This document shows positions 1 to 9,107 of a DNA stretch of 64,000 nt, one piece after another. Source of the DNA: Clostridium sp. (lineage in GTDB: Bacteria; Bacillota; Clostridia; Oscillospirales; Acutalibacteraceae); the NCBI GenBank assembly GCA_023663865.1, contig JAMPGU010000003.1, forward strand, positions 1 to 64,000, in the 5' to 3' direction. Position numbers and translations under genes: made by a program. The first letter of the stretch is position 1. Every line of letters begins with the position of its first letter. The notes beneath the pieces are model-generated. The model ran no database searches and had not been told where the DNA came from. It saw only the letters and a program-made list of their open reading frames with translations.

Positions 1-22
1 AGTTATCAGCGGTGAAGGCAAT

Positions 23-652
23 ATGGAAGAAAATGTTTACAGACATTTTGTTGATGTTAATCGCTTTATTGATGAAGTAAAGTCTCTTCTTGCTGCAGAA
101 TATGATGTGGATGTGAAGGATATTAAGTATACAATTCCTGATGGTGTAGATGAGAATGATTTTATAGAGGTTGCTGATAATAGTGTTTATTATACAGAGG
201 ACGGAACCATTCTTGAGTTCTATGGTGATATGGTAGATATAATGAATTCAGAAAAAATGCTGAAGTGTTCACCGGATGCTCTCCGTTTTGATGGTAATGT
301 AACAAGCATTTCAGATGGTGCATTCTTCTTCTGTAGTGATTTAACAGAAATCACCCTTCCACCAACCATTAAGACAATCGGCGATTGCGCATTCGCACAC
401 TGCACGAATCTCACAAGCATCGCATTGAACGAAGGTCTTGAGAGTATTGGCGCAGATGCTTTTATGAATTGTATTAATTTAAAAACGATTGACCTTCCGA
501 CAACGTTAGAATTCGTTGGTTCAGATGCATTTATCACTATTGCAGAAAATTCTGTTATTAATTGCCCAACAGCAGAGATATTTAATTATTTAAATACCTA
601 TACGAAGCATACAGAAGGCAGAACTACTGTAAGCGGTCCTGTTAATGTTTAA
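23..652 (+). CDS. Leucine-rich-repeat (BspA-type) protein, possibly 5'-truncated
   Basis: The C-terminal two thirds carry BspA/LRR_5-type repeats, seen as phrases such as ITLPPTIKTIGDCAFAHC, SIALNEGLESIGADAFMNC and TIDLPTTLEFVGSDAF, each about 23 residues. Such repeats normally form a solenoid on surface proteins of gut Clostridia and bind proteins or glycans. No signal peptide is visible after the ATG at 23. The frame is open back to base 2 with no stop, so the gene may begin outside the window and this may be only the C-terminal part. A weak GAAGG lies just before the ATG. The first 90 residues are acidic and not recognised. A bidirectional terminator follows. Confidence 0.6.
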   Translation: MEENVYRHFVDVNRFIDEVKSLLAAEYDVDVKDIKYTIPDGVDENDFIEVADNSVYYTEDGTILEFYGDMVDIMNSEKMLKCSPDALRFDGNVTSISDGAFFFCSDLTEITLPPTIKTIGDCAFAHCTNLTSIALNEGLESIGADAFMNCINLKTIDLPTTLEFVGSDAFITIAENSVINCPTAEIFNYLNTYTKHTEGRTTVSGPVNV

Positions 653-742
653 CATTTAAGATAACCTTAATTTGGGTATCCTTTTATGTGATAATAAATA
701 TGAATAGAATTTATGAGGTTTATATTTATTATCCAATAAATA

Positions 743-780
743 AAATGCCATTGAACATTTACCTGTTCAATGGCATTTTT
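743..780. terminator. Bidirectional rho-independent terminator
   Basis: Fifteen-base arms (AAAATGCCATTGAAC / GTTCAATGGCATTTT) with a 7-nt loop end in T-runs on both strands. It closes the rightward LRR gene and the leftward phosphoesterase gene. Confidence 0.85.
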
Positions 781-796
781 GTTGTTTGTTTGCGTT

Positions 797-2044
797 TTAG
801 TCAAGCTCACTATGGTAATTGCTTTCAAGCGTAACCTCTTCCTTAGGCTTGATTGTCTGGTATTTATCCTGATAATAATTTTCCTGAACACAGTCAAAGC
901 TGCTGTCAGGCATAATATTTATTAATGTACATCCGCGCTGTAAGCCATAATTCATAATACCTGCATATGCAAGATAGTCTACAGAGTAGTCATATGTAAG
1001 CCTTATGTCCTTATAGTCAATAGAGAAATTGTTCAGATGCTCGTGACCGCAGAATATACCTTGGGTAGAGCCAAGCTCCTTCGCAGTATCAAAGAAGCCA
1101 TAGTTATATTCGCTGGAAAAAACGATTAAGCCTGTTTCACCGGCCTTGCCGAATTTGTACTGTACATTTTCAGTATCCTGATAATTGTTGTCTCTGTATT
1201 CGTACCAAGCATCCTTGTATTCCTGCAGCGGCATATGGAAAAAGGCAAGTGATTTCGGCATTGCTCCATTGTTTTCAGCCTGAAATGTTTCAAGTGTGTT
1301 CTTATACCAATTTACTTGGTTTTCGTGAATACAATCATATTTCCACATAATTCCAAGGTAATCACCGTCTACATAGGAGTGTGTGTCCAGCATAAACAGG
1401 CTCTGTGTAATTTCGCCCTTTGTGTTTTTTACATTAATGGGATAATTTCCATAGCCGTCTATATCCTCAGGTCCTGCTTGAAAAAGGCAGTGCGGATACG
1501 CTTCGCTTTCATAAAGCTCGGAGATAGTTTCCCTGTCAAAATAAGAGTATGCCTCTGTATCGTGGTTGCCGAAAGCCAAACACCAGTAAACACCCAGCTG
1601 TTCCATAAGCTCGGCAAACAGCTTCGCACTTTGCTTATTGTTCAGTGTACCTGCCTGAAAAGGTACGGGAAATGCAATATCACCTGTAACCACAACAAGA
1701 TCCGGCTTTTCTGCAGTTATCATTGAAGCAACGGCATTCAGTGCCATAGTATCCTTTTTAATGCTTAGAAAACCTGCACCGATATGTATATCTGTTAATT
1801 GCATGACTTTAAAATTGTCATCTGTCACAAAGGTATAGTATCCGTTGCTGTCGAGCTGCGGCTCCAGCTGATTTTCATATTTTACAGCGTCTATGTTTGA
1901 TATGAAATTTTTGTTTGATTTTACCCCAACAACAGATACGATGGAGCATAGGGCGCAGAGGATACCTATAATAAGTATAATAACCAATAGTATTCTCAAA
2001 AATAATAGGAATCTTTGCTTGTGCGTTCTTTTGACCTTTTCCAT
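797..2044 (-). CDS. Membrane-anchored calcineurin-like metallophosphoesterase
   Basis: The 415-residue protein has a basic N-terminus and one hydrophobic segment (about residues 12-41), placing the enzyme domain outside the cell. The calcineurin-like metal-binding motifs are complete: DIH (D85, H87), GD (D122), GNHD (159-162), a conserved His at 270 and GHEH (333-336). Such enzymes use a two-metal centre to cleave phosphomonoesters or diesters; the substrate cannot be read from sequence. It lies 11 bp downstream of a CDF-family transporter gene on the same strand, so the two are probably co-transcribed. The ATG at 2044 is preceded by AGGAGAA. Confidence 0.85.
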   Translation of the reverse strand: MEKVKRTHKQRFLLFLRILLVIILIIGILCALCSIVSVVGVKSNKNFISNIDAVKYENQLEPQLDSNGYYTFVTDDNFKVMQLTDIHIGAGFLSIKKDTMALNAVASMITAEKPDLVVVTGDIAFPVPFQAGTLNNKQSAKLFAELMEQLGVYWCLAFGNHDTEAYSYFDRETISELYESEAYPHCLFQAGPEDIDGYGNYPINVKNTKGEITQSLFMLDTHSYVDGDYLGIMWKYDCIHENQVNWYKNTLETFQAENNGAMPKSLAFFHMPLQEYKDAWYEYRDNNYQDTENVQYKFGKAGETGLIVFSSEYNYGFFDTAKELGSTQGIFCGHEHLNNFSIDYKDIRLTYDYSVDYLAYAGIMNYGLQRGCTLINIMPDSSFDCVQENYYQDKYQTIKPKEEVTLESNYHSELD

Positions 2045-2055
2045 AATGTGTTCTC

Positions 2056-2658
2056 CTAATCATTTATTAAAAATTTTGTTTGCTCAATAATTACTTTTGC
2101 TGAGCTGATGACAACCAGTGTGCCGGTCAGCATGGTTAAAAGTGCATCAACAGCAAAATTTATTTTTACGGATAATGTAAATCCGATTAATATTGCAGCA
2201 GTAATGACACAGTCAAGAATGCTGTCGGTTATCAGTGCTTTGAATACAGGTGAAGCGTTTTTCTTATGAATCATGTAATAAATAACAGCCATTACCATTT
2301 TCACAGCTACTGTAACCATCAGCAGGATTGCATATAGTCTTGAATAGGATGTCGTTACGGGATAAAGCAGTCTTTCAACCCCCGAATAAATAAAATAACC
2401 GCCGGTTACAAAAAGTATGGAGCTGATGACAAATGTTGCCAATGACTCGGCTCTCCTGCTCTTCCGCTCATTAAGCCTGATGGCAAGAATAAATCCTATT
2501 AGTGCAATTACGCAGGATACCGTGTCACCCAGATTATTGATGCTGTCACAGTAAATGGATAAAAAGCTGGTGCTTATACCAATGTAAAGCTTCAGCAAAA
2601 ATAATGCAAAATTTACAGAAAATCCGAATATTGCTGTTTTTATTCCTGTTTTTGACAA
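2056..2658 (-). CDS. Cation diffusion facilitator family protein, membrane domain only
   Basis: The 200-residue protein has about six hydrophobic segments. The CDF signature is visible in the second (SIYCDSINNLGD, about residues 33-44), with a second acidic pair in TDSILD (about 144-149). These are the positions that form the transmembrane metal site in CDF exporters. Family members usually run to about 290 residues with a cytoplasmic ferredoxin-like domain; this one stops right after the last membrane segment. It may be a natural short form or a truncated gene. It is the first gene of a leftward pair with the phosphoesterase. Confidence 0.75.
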   Translation of the reverse strand: MSKTGIKTAIFGFSVNFALFLLKLYIGISTSFLSIYCDSINNLGDTVSCVIALIGFILAIRLNERKSRRAESLATFVISSILFVTGGYFIYSGVERLLYPVTTSYSRLYAILLMVTVAVKMVMAVIYYMIHKKNASPVFKALITDSILDCVITAAILIGFTLSVKINFAVDALLTMLTGTLVVISSAKVIIEQTKFLIND

Positions 2659-2802
2659 GGGATATTCACCTCTGCTTTGGTGATTGTTTTAATGATGTAC
2701 GAAAATATGTCTAATTCGCATAAAGTTTTGTTTCTAACAATTATAACATATATAACCATAAATATAAATTAGAATAATGCATAAAATATTCTTGGTGATT
2801 TT

Positions 2803-3474
2803 ATGGAATTTGCTTATATCGTTATTTTATCCTTTGTATCTTTGGCGTTTTTATTTGTTATTACAAAGCTGATTGGCTTCAGACAAATAAGTGAAATGAG
2901 CTTTTTTGATTATGTTGTGGGCATATCAATCGGCTCCATTGCTGCCGAAATGGCAACCAATATTGATATTGAGTGGTGGAAAGGCATTACCTCTATGGCA
3001 ATTTACGGAGGCGTGGGAATTTTGCTGTCCGTATTTGCCCAGCGCAGTGTAAAGGCAAGAAAATTTATTTCAGGCAAGCCGATTATTTTAATTGAGCGCG
3101 GCAAGCTTTGCAAGGATGGACTGAAAAAGGCAAGAATAGAAATGGATGATTTGTTATCCAGTGCAAGAGGAAACGGATATTTTAATCTCAGTGATATTGA
3201 TTATGCCATTATGGAAACTACCGGAAAAATCAGCTTTCAGCCCGTGGCAAAAAAACGACAGCTTAACCCGCAGGATTTTAATTTTTCCCCTGAACGAGAG
3301 GGCTTGTATATCAATGTGATTATGGATGGACATATTATTGAGGACAACCTGTCTGTTGCGGGCGTAACAAAAAAAGAGCTTGATAATATGCTGAAGGGAA
3401 AGGGCGACAAACTGGAAAATATTATGCTTGGTACAATTGATATAAATAAACAGTTGACAACGTATTGCAAATAA
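2803..3474 (+). CDS. DUF421 (YetF-type) membrane protein
   Basis: Three hydrophobic segments in the first about 85 residues are followed by a soluble domain with the typical DUF421 phrases GFRQISEMSFFDYVVGISIG and KPIILIERGKL. Length (223 residues) fits the family. DUF421 proteins are inner-membrane proteins of unclear function; in Bacillus the relatives YetF and YdfS are linked to spores and membranes. The last 20 bp of the gene contain the promoter of the following metal-resistance operon, but this gene is probably transcribed on its own. Confidence 0.85.
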   Translation: MEFAYIVILSFVSLAFLFVITKLIGFRQISEMSFFDYVVGISIGSIAAEMATNIDIEWWKGITSMAIYGGVGILLSVFAQRSVKARKFISGKPIILIERGKLCKDGLKKARIEMDDLLSSARGNGYFNLSDIDYAIMETTGKISFQPVAKKRQLNPQDFNFSPEREGLYINVIMDGHIIEDNLSVAGVTKKELDNMLKGKGDKLENIMLGTIDINKQLTTYCK

Positions 3475-3482
3475 TATATAAT
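3454..3482 (+). promoter_or_regulatory. Sigma-A promoter of the metal-resistance operon
   Basis: TTGACA (3454-3459) and TATAAT (3477-3482) are both perfect consensus with a 17-bp spacer. The promoter lies inside the 3' end of the DUF421 gene and directly before the ArsR-type operator. Confidence 0.85.
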
Positions 3483-3485
3483 GCT

Positions 3486-3507
3486 CATATGAACAATTAT
3501 TCATATG
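3486..3507. promoter_or_regulatory. ArsR/SmtB-type operator palindrome
   Basis: A perfect dyad with 8-bp arms, CATATGAA-N6-TTCATATG, starts 3 bp after the -10 and overlaps the ribosome site of the repressor gene. Its sequence matches the TATGAACA/TATTCATA form known for SmtB, CzrA and CadC operators. Repression would act on initiation at the promoter just upstream. Confidence 0.85.
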
Positions 3508-3518
3508 AGGTACATATT

Positions 3519-3818
3519 ATGGAAGAGAATGGAATTCTTGATGAGGAAATCATCTATGATTTGGCTGATTTGTTTAAGGTGTTCTCAGATTCTACAAGAA
3601 TAAGAATATTGGTTGCGCTGTTTGACGGTGAGCTTTGCGTCGGTGATATTGCCGATAAGCTTGAGATGAGTCAAACGGCTATATCCCACCAGCTGAGAGT
3701 ACTGAAACAAAATCATCTGATTAAATACAGGCGTCAGGGTAAGAGTATGATATATTCACTGGCAGACGACCATGTAAAAACAATTATAGATTGTGCGACA
3801 GAGCACGTGGAGGAATAA
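3519..3818 (+). CDS. ArsR/SmtB-family zinc-type metalloregulator
   Basis: A 99-residue winged-helix repressor. The recognition region ELCVGDIADKLEMSQTAIS is typical of SmtB, CzrA and CadC. The last helix has the complete alpha-5 zinc-site pattern D-x-H-x10-H-x2-E (DDHVKTIIDCATEHVEE), which in SmtB and CzrA binds Zn or Co at the dimer interface. The CVC of the CadC alpha-3 site is not complete (CVGD), so zinc sensing is more likely than cadmium/lead sensing. The ATG at 3519 is chosen over upstream starts because it has GAGG 8 bp before it and because an earlier start would place the operator inside the coding region. The ATPase gene begins 3 bp after the stop codon. Confidence 0.9.
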   Translation: MEENGILDEEIIYDLADLFKVFSDSTRIRILVALFDGELCVGDIADKLEMSQTAISHQLRVLKQNHLIKYRRQGKSMIYSLADDHVKTIIDCATEHVEE

Positions 3819-3820
3819 CT

Positions 3821-5902
3821 ATGGCAAACGAACATAAGCATAAACATAATGAGCACTGCGATTGCTGCAATCATGAGCATCAACATAACGAAGCGCATTG
3901 CGGATGTGAACACGAACACCACCATCATGAGGAGCATTGTGGATGCGGGCACGAACATCACCATCACGAGCATGGAGACGGCTGCGGCTGCGGTCATGAC
4001 CATGCCCACGAGGAGCTGAACAAAAAGGATTTTGCATTTAAGGTCGGCTTCGGCGGAGCATTGCTGGTTATCGGTTACATATTAAGCGAGCTGACAGAAA
4101 AAGGCACGCTGGATATACCGAGCTTTGCATATCTTATCTGCTTTGGAATTTCCTATTTGATTGTTGGCTTTACAATTATAAAAGAGGCTGTGGAGGGAAT
4201 TATCCACGGAGATATATTCAACGAAAACTTTTTGATGAGTATTGCTTCTATAGGCGCCTTTGCTGTGGGTGAATATACAGAGGGCTGTGCCGTAATGTTC
4301 CTGTTCACTATCGGCGAATTTTTACAGAGCCTTGCAGTTCAGCGAAGCAGAAAATCAATCAAGAATATGCTGGAGCTGCAGCCGACAGAGGTTACCGTTA
4401 TCCGCGACGGAAAGGAAATAACGGTTCAGCCTGAGGATGTAAAAATCGGAGAGCAAATGATTATCAAGCCGGGCGAAAAAATTGACATCGACGGCAAGAT
4501 TGTCAGTGGCAGTGCTGAGGTAGATATGAAAGCACTGACCGGTGAATCTATACCGGTTACAAAAGCAGTGGGCGATGAAGTATTAGCAGGCTCGGTAAAT
4601 ATTGATGGAGCCATTACTGTTGAGGCAGTAAAGGAATATAAGGATTCCACGGTTGCAAAAATACTTGATATGCTGGAGGATGCAGAGGATAAAAAATCTC
4701 ACGCAGAGCATTTTATTACACGCTTTGCACGAATTTACACTCCGATTGTATGCCTTATTGCATTGCTGATCATTCTCATTCCACCGCTGTTTTTAGGCGG
4801 AGAGTGGAAGGAATGGATTTACAGAGGCTTATCTGCACTGGTAGTATCCTGCCCGTGTGCACTGGTCATTTCTATTCCCCTCAGCTTCTTCGGCGGTATC
4901 GGTGCTTGCTCTAAAGAGGGCATACTTGTTAAGGGCAGCAATTATCTTGAAGCACTGGCAAATGCAGATACAGGTGTATTTGATAAAACCGGAACAATCA
5001 CCAGCGGTAAATTTGAATATGTAAAATGTGAATGCCACAACTGTCACTGCAGTGACAACAGTCATCGTGAGCTGCTGAAAATCATTGCAGCCTGTGAAAG
5101 ATATTCTACACATCCGATTGCCAAGTCAATCAGCCTTGCCTTTGGGCATTATGCTGACGAATGTGAGGTTCAGGATGCAAAGAACTATGCCGGTAAGGGT
5201 GTATCGGCAATTGTTGACGGCGTTAAGTATTATGTAGGAAATGATAAGCTGATGCAGGATATCGGCATTGATTTTGAGGAAACAAGCACGATTGGTACTG
5301 CAGTTTATTGTGCAACAGACAGTGAATTTAAGGGCGATATCGTATTTGCCGATATTATCAAGCAGGACAGCAAGGATGCAATTGCACAGCTGAAGAAGCA
5401 GGGAATTGCAAAAACGATAATGCTTACCGGTGATAAAGAGCCTATAGCAAAGGACATTGCGGAGAAAGCCGGTGTGGATGATGTTTATGCAAAGCTGCTT
5501 CCTGCAGATAAGGTAGCACGTGTTAAGGAGCTTCAGGCAAGCGGCGCAAATGTTCTTTATACAGGTGATGGAATTAATGATGCACCTGTACTGGCGCAGG
5601 CTGATTTAGGTGTAGCAATGGGCGGTGCAGGCAGTGATGTTGCAATTGAAGCATCAGATATGGTAATTATGGGCGATTCTCTTTCAAAGCTTTCTGTAGG
5701 CAGACGAATTGCTAAGAAAACCGTGAATATCGTCAGACAAAATATAATCTTTTCACTGGCAGTCAAGATACTGATTATTATTGGATGCGCAGTGGGAATC
5801 TTTGATGAAAATGCAATGTGGCTGGCTGTATTCGGTGATGTTGGCGTATGCCTGATTGCAATTGCAAATGCAATGCGTACCTTAATTGTTAAGAAGAAAT
5901 AA
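3821..5902 (+). CDS. Zn/Cd/Co-exporting P1B-type ATPase (ZntA/CadA-like) with His/Cys-rich tail
   Basis: A 693-residue heavy-metal pump. Motifs in order: TGES actuator loop, CPC transport site (344-346), DKTGT phosphorylation site (D388), the HP nucleotide-binding motif (H431) and TGDGINDAP (from about 581). Instead of a ferredoxin-like HMA domain, residues 5-63 form a metal-binding tail holding 23 His and 9 Cys, with repeats of the type HCGCxHEHHHHE. A second cluster, CECHNCHC at about 403-410, lies in the nucleotide domain. The ATG at 3821 has GGAGGA before it; an upstream start would overlap the repressor gene. It is co-transcribed with the zinc-type repressor, which fits induction by excess metal. 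Confidence 0.93.
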   Translation: MANEHKHKHNEHCDCCNHEHQHNEAHCGCEHEHHHHEEHCGCGHEHHHHEHGDGCGCGHDHAHEELNKKDFAFKVGFGGALLVIGYILSELTEKGTLDIPSFAYLICFGISYLIVGFTIIKEAVEGIIHGDIFNENFLMSIASIGAFAVGEYTEGCAVMFLFTIGEFLQSLAVQRSRKSIKNMLELQPTEVTVIRDGKEITVQPEDVKIGEQMIIKPGEKIDIDGKIVSGSAEVDMKALTGESIPVTKAVGDEVLAGSVNIDGAITVEAVKEYKDSTVAKILDMLEDAEDKKSHAEHFITRFARIYTPIVCLIALLIILIPPLFLGGEWKEWIYRGLSALVVSCPCALVISIPLSFFGGIGACSKEGILVKGSNYLEALANADTGVFDKTGTITSGKFEYVKCECHNCHCSDNSHRELLKIIAACERYSTHPIAKSISLAFGHYADECEVQDAKNYAGKGVSAIVDGVKYYVGNDKLMQDIGIDFEETSTIGTAVYCATDSEFKGDIVFADIIKQDSKDAIAQLKKQGIAKTIMLTGDKEPIAKDIAEKAGVDDVYAKLLPADKVARVKELQASGANVLYTGDGINDAPVLAQADLGVAMGGAGSDVAIEASDMVIMGDSLSKLSVGRRIAKKTVNIVRQNIIFSLAVKILIIIGCAVGIFDENAMWLAVFGDVGVCLIAIANAMRTLIVKKK

Positions 5903-5945
5903 TATAAAGCTGAGAAACCAATACTTCGTTACGGCACCTCAGCTA

Positions 5946-5981
5946 AAAGGCACAGATTAGAAAGCTCTAATCTGTGCCTTT
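5946..5981. terminator. Bidirectional terminator
   Basis: Arms AAAGGCACAGATTAGA / TCTAATCTGTGCCTTT with a 4-nt loop and A/T tracts on both sides. It separates the rightward ATPase gene from the leftward SGNH hydrolase gene. Confidence 0.9.
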
Positions 5982-5990
5982 ATTTGTGTG

Positions 5991-6635
5991 CTATTTAAGC
6001 AGGGGTATAATTCTTTTTACAGCCTCTTCATATCCGAATACTGTCGGGTGAAGTCCGTCATAAGTAAATTCCTTTTTAAAATCTCCGTCATTATCAGCAA
6101 GAACTTCCGTTAGATCAAGAAAGTTTACATTATGCTTTTTGGAAACAGTTTTTATATCCTTATTCAGCTCAACAATCTTTTTGTTCTTTTGCTTGTCATA
6201 CTTTCTCATTTTTGTGTTAACAGGATATACTGCCTGAACAATTACATTTGCCTTCGGGCATTTTTGCTCAATGCATTCTAATATTTTATCAATATTGCTT
6301 ATGGTTTCACCCATTGGCAAGCCATATCCGAAATCATTTGTGCCAATCAGTAAAACGATATTAGAGGGGTTAATATTAAGAACGTTGGAATCAAATCGTT
6401 CCAGCAGTCTATCGCTGGTGTCACCGCTTATGCCGCGGTTATATACGATTGTTCCTGTTTTTTGGGTGTACTCGGCAAACAGCTCATTGTCGTTCAGCAG
6501 TTCGGTTATGGAGTCACCTGCCAGTACGGTCTGTTCCGATTTGCAGTAATGGGTGTTAAGATGAGTGTAGTTAATCATCTTATTTCTTTTTTCGGAATTA
6601 TATTCGGTTTTGATTTTTTTATTAAATAAACCCAT
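5991..6635 (-). CDS. SGNH/GDSL-family hydrolase
   Basis: A 214-residue lipase/esterase-type fold with all four SGNH blocks: GDSI (nucleophile S42), NRGISGD (oxyanion Gly, about 67-72), GTND (N100) and DGLHP (D193, H196). No signal peptide is seen, so it is probably cytoplasmic. It starts 21 bp after the stop of the GH3 gene on the same strand, suggesting an operon in which it removes acetyl or acyl groups from the oligosaccharides that the GH3 enzyme cleaves. The substrate is inferred from context only. The Met at residue 20 is an alternative start. Confidence 0.85.
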   Translation of the reverse strand: MGLFNKKIKTEYNSEKRNKMINYTHLNTHYCKSEQTVLAGDSITELLNDNELFAEYTQKTGTIVYNRGISGDTSDRLLERFDSNVLNINPSNIVLLIGTNDFGYGLPMGETISNIDKILECIEQKCPKANVIVQAVYPVNTKMRKYDKQKNKKIVELNKDIKTVSKKHNVNFLDLTEVLADNDGDFKKEFTYDGLHPTVFGYEEAVKRIIPLLK

Positions 6636-6656
6636 AAGCGTTCTCCTAAATTTTAA

Positions 6657-9041
6657 TTACGGATTGTCCGTCAGCTTGATTTTCAGTGCAAGGGTCAGCA
6701 CATTTTTTGCAGTGCGTTCCAGCTCTCCTCGGGTAATTCCCTCATTTTCTCCCAAAGATTTTAACAAAGAGCCGTCAGACTTATACTTCTTCTCCAGCCG
6801 TTTCATACCGCCGGGCATAAGCACATCCACCTGTGCTCTTACTCGGTATGCATTGTCCTTTATATTTGGAAATTCAGGAGATACGGATTTTTGCATCCAC
6901 CAGTCCGTCATAACATTTCCGTTGTAGCCCCATTCTCCTCTGAGAACAGTTGTAACCAAATCATAATTATAATGGCTCCATACACCGTTAATTTTGTTAT
7001 AGCTGGTCATAATGTTGAGGGGGTTAGCGTCCTTCACGCATATTTCAAAGCCCTTTAAGTAGATTTCTCTCAATGCACGCTGGGTAACTCGGGAATCATT
7101 TTTTGTGCGCATAACCTCCTGATTGTTGCAGGCAAAATGCTTAGGACAAGCAGATACCCCGGCAGACTGAATACCCTTTACATATGCACCTGCCATTTTT
7201 CCTGACAGTACAGGGTCTTCGCTGAAATATTCAAAGTTTCTGCCGCAAAGAACATTTCTGTGTATATTCATACCGGGAGCAAGCAATACATCACTTTTAT
7301 GATGGACAAGCTCTTCGCCCATAACAGAGGTTAGCTTTTCAATCAATGCACAGTTCCAGGTGCTTGCCAGTGCAGTACCGCAAGGGATAAGAGAGGTGTA
7401 TTTTCTTACCCTGATGCCTGCAGGTCCGTCTGTGGTAATGATAGGGGGAATTCCCTTTTCCCTGAGGGATTCGATAATTCCGCCGAATGCACCTGCATTT
7501 CCGATTACACCAAGCTCGCTGTCCATTTTTCCCTGACCGCGGGACAATGCCTCAAGCTCTTTATTGCTTAATTGTGAAACAAATTCATCAAGAGTGATTG
7601 TTCCGTTTTTTACATCCATCAGCTTATAGCCCTTGTCGCCCTTATATCCTACTTCCGACGGCAGGTTCTCGATTATACGGGCTTTTAGGTTTAGGTCACC
7701 GGTCTTTGCCATTTCACCGTTTATTAAACGGAAGGATTTTTGCACAGGGCAAATTGGCTGGAGCTTATCCAGTATCTGATAATCCAGCTTGATTTTTCCT
7801 GCTTCTGTAGTGGACTTTACGCTGTTTCCAATGTGAAAGATATATGCACCCTCCTCTAAAATATAGGAATAAATATCTTCATCAAAGCTGGCAAAATCAT
7901 AAGGCTTGATAACAAAGTCTATGCATTCACTTTCGGATGGCAGCAGTTCCTTGGTTTTTGCAAAGGCAAGCAGACTCATTTTCGCCTTAGACAGCTTGCC
8001 GTCAGGCGCAGTAACATAAACCTGCACAACTTCTTTTCCGGCAGTGCTTCCTGTGTTGGTAACCTTTACGGATATCTTTATTTCTTCATCAGCAGAAAAG
8101 CGGATTGGCTCAATAGCAAAGTCGGTATAGCTCAGTCCAAAGCCAAAGGGATAGAGCACGTGCTCAGGGGCAAAGGTTTCAAAATACCTGTAACCCACAA
8201 ATATATCCTCGGCATAATTGTTGTATTCCTTGTTTCCGAAATTGTCAGAGCTTGGATAATCCTCATAGTGCTTGGCAATGGTGTCAGGCAGCTTGCCGCT
8301 GGGATTGGTTTTGCCTGTAAGAACATTTGCCAGTGCATTACCGCTTTCCATTCCGCACTGCCATGCGTAAAGGATTGCCCCCAGCTTGTCACCGAACTCC
8401 TCGGTCCAGGACATATCAATAATATTTCCGCAGTTCATTATGATTGCGGTTTTATTAAATTTGCTTGTAACAAGCCGAAGCATATTCAGCTCTGCGTCAG
8501 TCAAATAGTAGCTGCCCTTTTCAAGCTTGTTTTCTCTGTCCTCACCGGCAGCTCTGCCGATTATAATCAGGGCAGTGTCACTGCTTTTTACAGCATTGTC
8601 AACAATTTCCTCCGTAAGCTCCATTTCAGGAAAATTCATTGGCCAGTGACCCCAAAAGCCGTGGTTAACAGGGTTATCACTGCACCATTTTTCGTATATG
8701 CTCAGCAGTTCGGTGTTTATTTTAACCTTGTTATTTTTCAGTCCGTCAATAAGATTTATTTCATAGGGCTGATGCACATCTCCGCCGCTGCCGTAGCCTA
8801 CATAAAAATAATCAAGCTGGCATCTGCCAAAAACAGAAACCTCCGTTTCATCAAGGGGAAGTACGTCGTTATTTTTCAGCAGAACAATACTTTCCTCCCC
8901 TGCAGTGCGGATGCATTCAGGCATATTGGGAAAAATGAATTGCTCGCCGTCTGCACGGCTTTCCTCCTGCATAACGCCGCTTCCTGCAACCTTGTCTATT
9001 ATATTCTGTATTAAGGAATTGATTTTGTTTTTTATGTGCAT
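6657..9041 (-). CDS. GH3 beta-glucosidase with permuted domain order
   Basis: A 794-residue enzyme. The usual GH3 order is TIM barrel, alpha/beta sandwich, then Fn3-like domain. Here the sandwich comes first (about 40-310, with SIVLLKNNDVLPL and the acid/base region AAGEDREN, E167), then the Fn3-like domain (about 315-445), and the TIM-barrel part last (about 480-794). The barrel has GRNFEYFSEDPVLSG, CPKHFACNNQE and VMTDWW, where D713 is the expected nucleophile. Permuted GH3 enzymes have been described from rumen bacteria. With no signal peptide, it probably hydrolyses imported beta-glucosides. It has its own promoter and leads an operon with the SGNH hydrolase. Confidence 0.9.
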   Translation of the reverse strand: MHIKNKINSLIQNIIDKVAGSGVMQEESRADGEQFIFPNMPECIRTAGEESIVLLKNNDVLPLDETEVSVFGRCQLDYFYVGYGSGGDVHQPYEINLIDGLKNNKVKINTELLSIYEKWCSDNPVNHGFWGHWPMNFPEMELTEEIVDNAVKSSDTALIIIGRAAGEDRENKLEKGSYYLTDAELNMLRLVTSKFNKTAIIMNCGNIIDMSWTEEFGDKLGAILYAWQCGMESGNALANVLTGKTNPSGKLPDTIAKHYEDYPSSDNFGNKEYNNYAEDIFVGYRYFETFAPEHVLYPFGFGLSYTDFAIEPIRFSADEEIKISVKVTNTGSTAGKEVVQVYVTAPDGKLSKAKMSLLAFAKTKELLPSESECIDFVIKPYDFASFDEDIYSYILEEGAYIFHIGNSVKSTTEAGKIKLDYQILDKLQPICPVQKSFRLINGEMAKTGDLNLKARIIENLPSEVGYKGDKGYKLMDVKNGTITLDEFVSQLSNKELEALSRGQGKMDSELGVIGNAGAFGGIIESLREKGIPPIITTDGPAGIRVRKYTSLIPCGTALASTWNCALIEKLTSVMGEELVHHKSDVLLAPGMNIHRNVLCGRNFEYFSEDPVLSGKMAGAYVKGIQSAGVSACPKHFACNNQEVMRTKNDSRVTQRALREIYLKGFEICVKDANPLNIMTSYNKINGVWSHYNYDLVTTVLRGEWGYNGNVMTDWWMQKSVSPEFPNIKDNAYRVRAQVDVLMPGGMKRLEKKYKSDGSLLKSLGENEGITRGELERTAKNVLTLALKIKLTDNP

Positions 9042-9058
9042 AATACCACCTCAAATTC

Positions 9059-9087
9059 AGTATAGCATATAATCCGTACTTAGGCAA
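9059..9087 (-). promoter_or_regulatory. Promoter of the GH3-SGNH operon
   Basis: On the minus strand TTGCCT (9082-9087) and TATACT (9059-9064) are 17 bp apart. GAGGTGG follows as the ribosome site for the GH3 start at 9041. Confidence 0.6.
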
Positions 9088-9107
9088 ATGATTGTTTGCC
9101 GCAAAAA

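Noticed and set aside
8160-9014. Long open frame opposite the GH3 gene
   Set aside because: It has no ribosome site or recognisable family, and the GH3 reading is unambiguous; it is a shadow of that gene.
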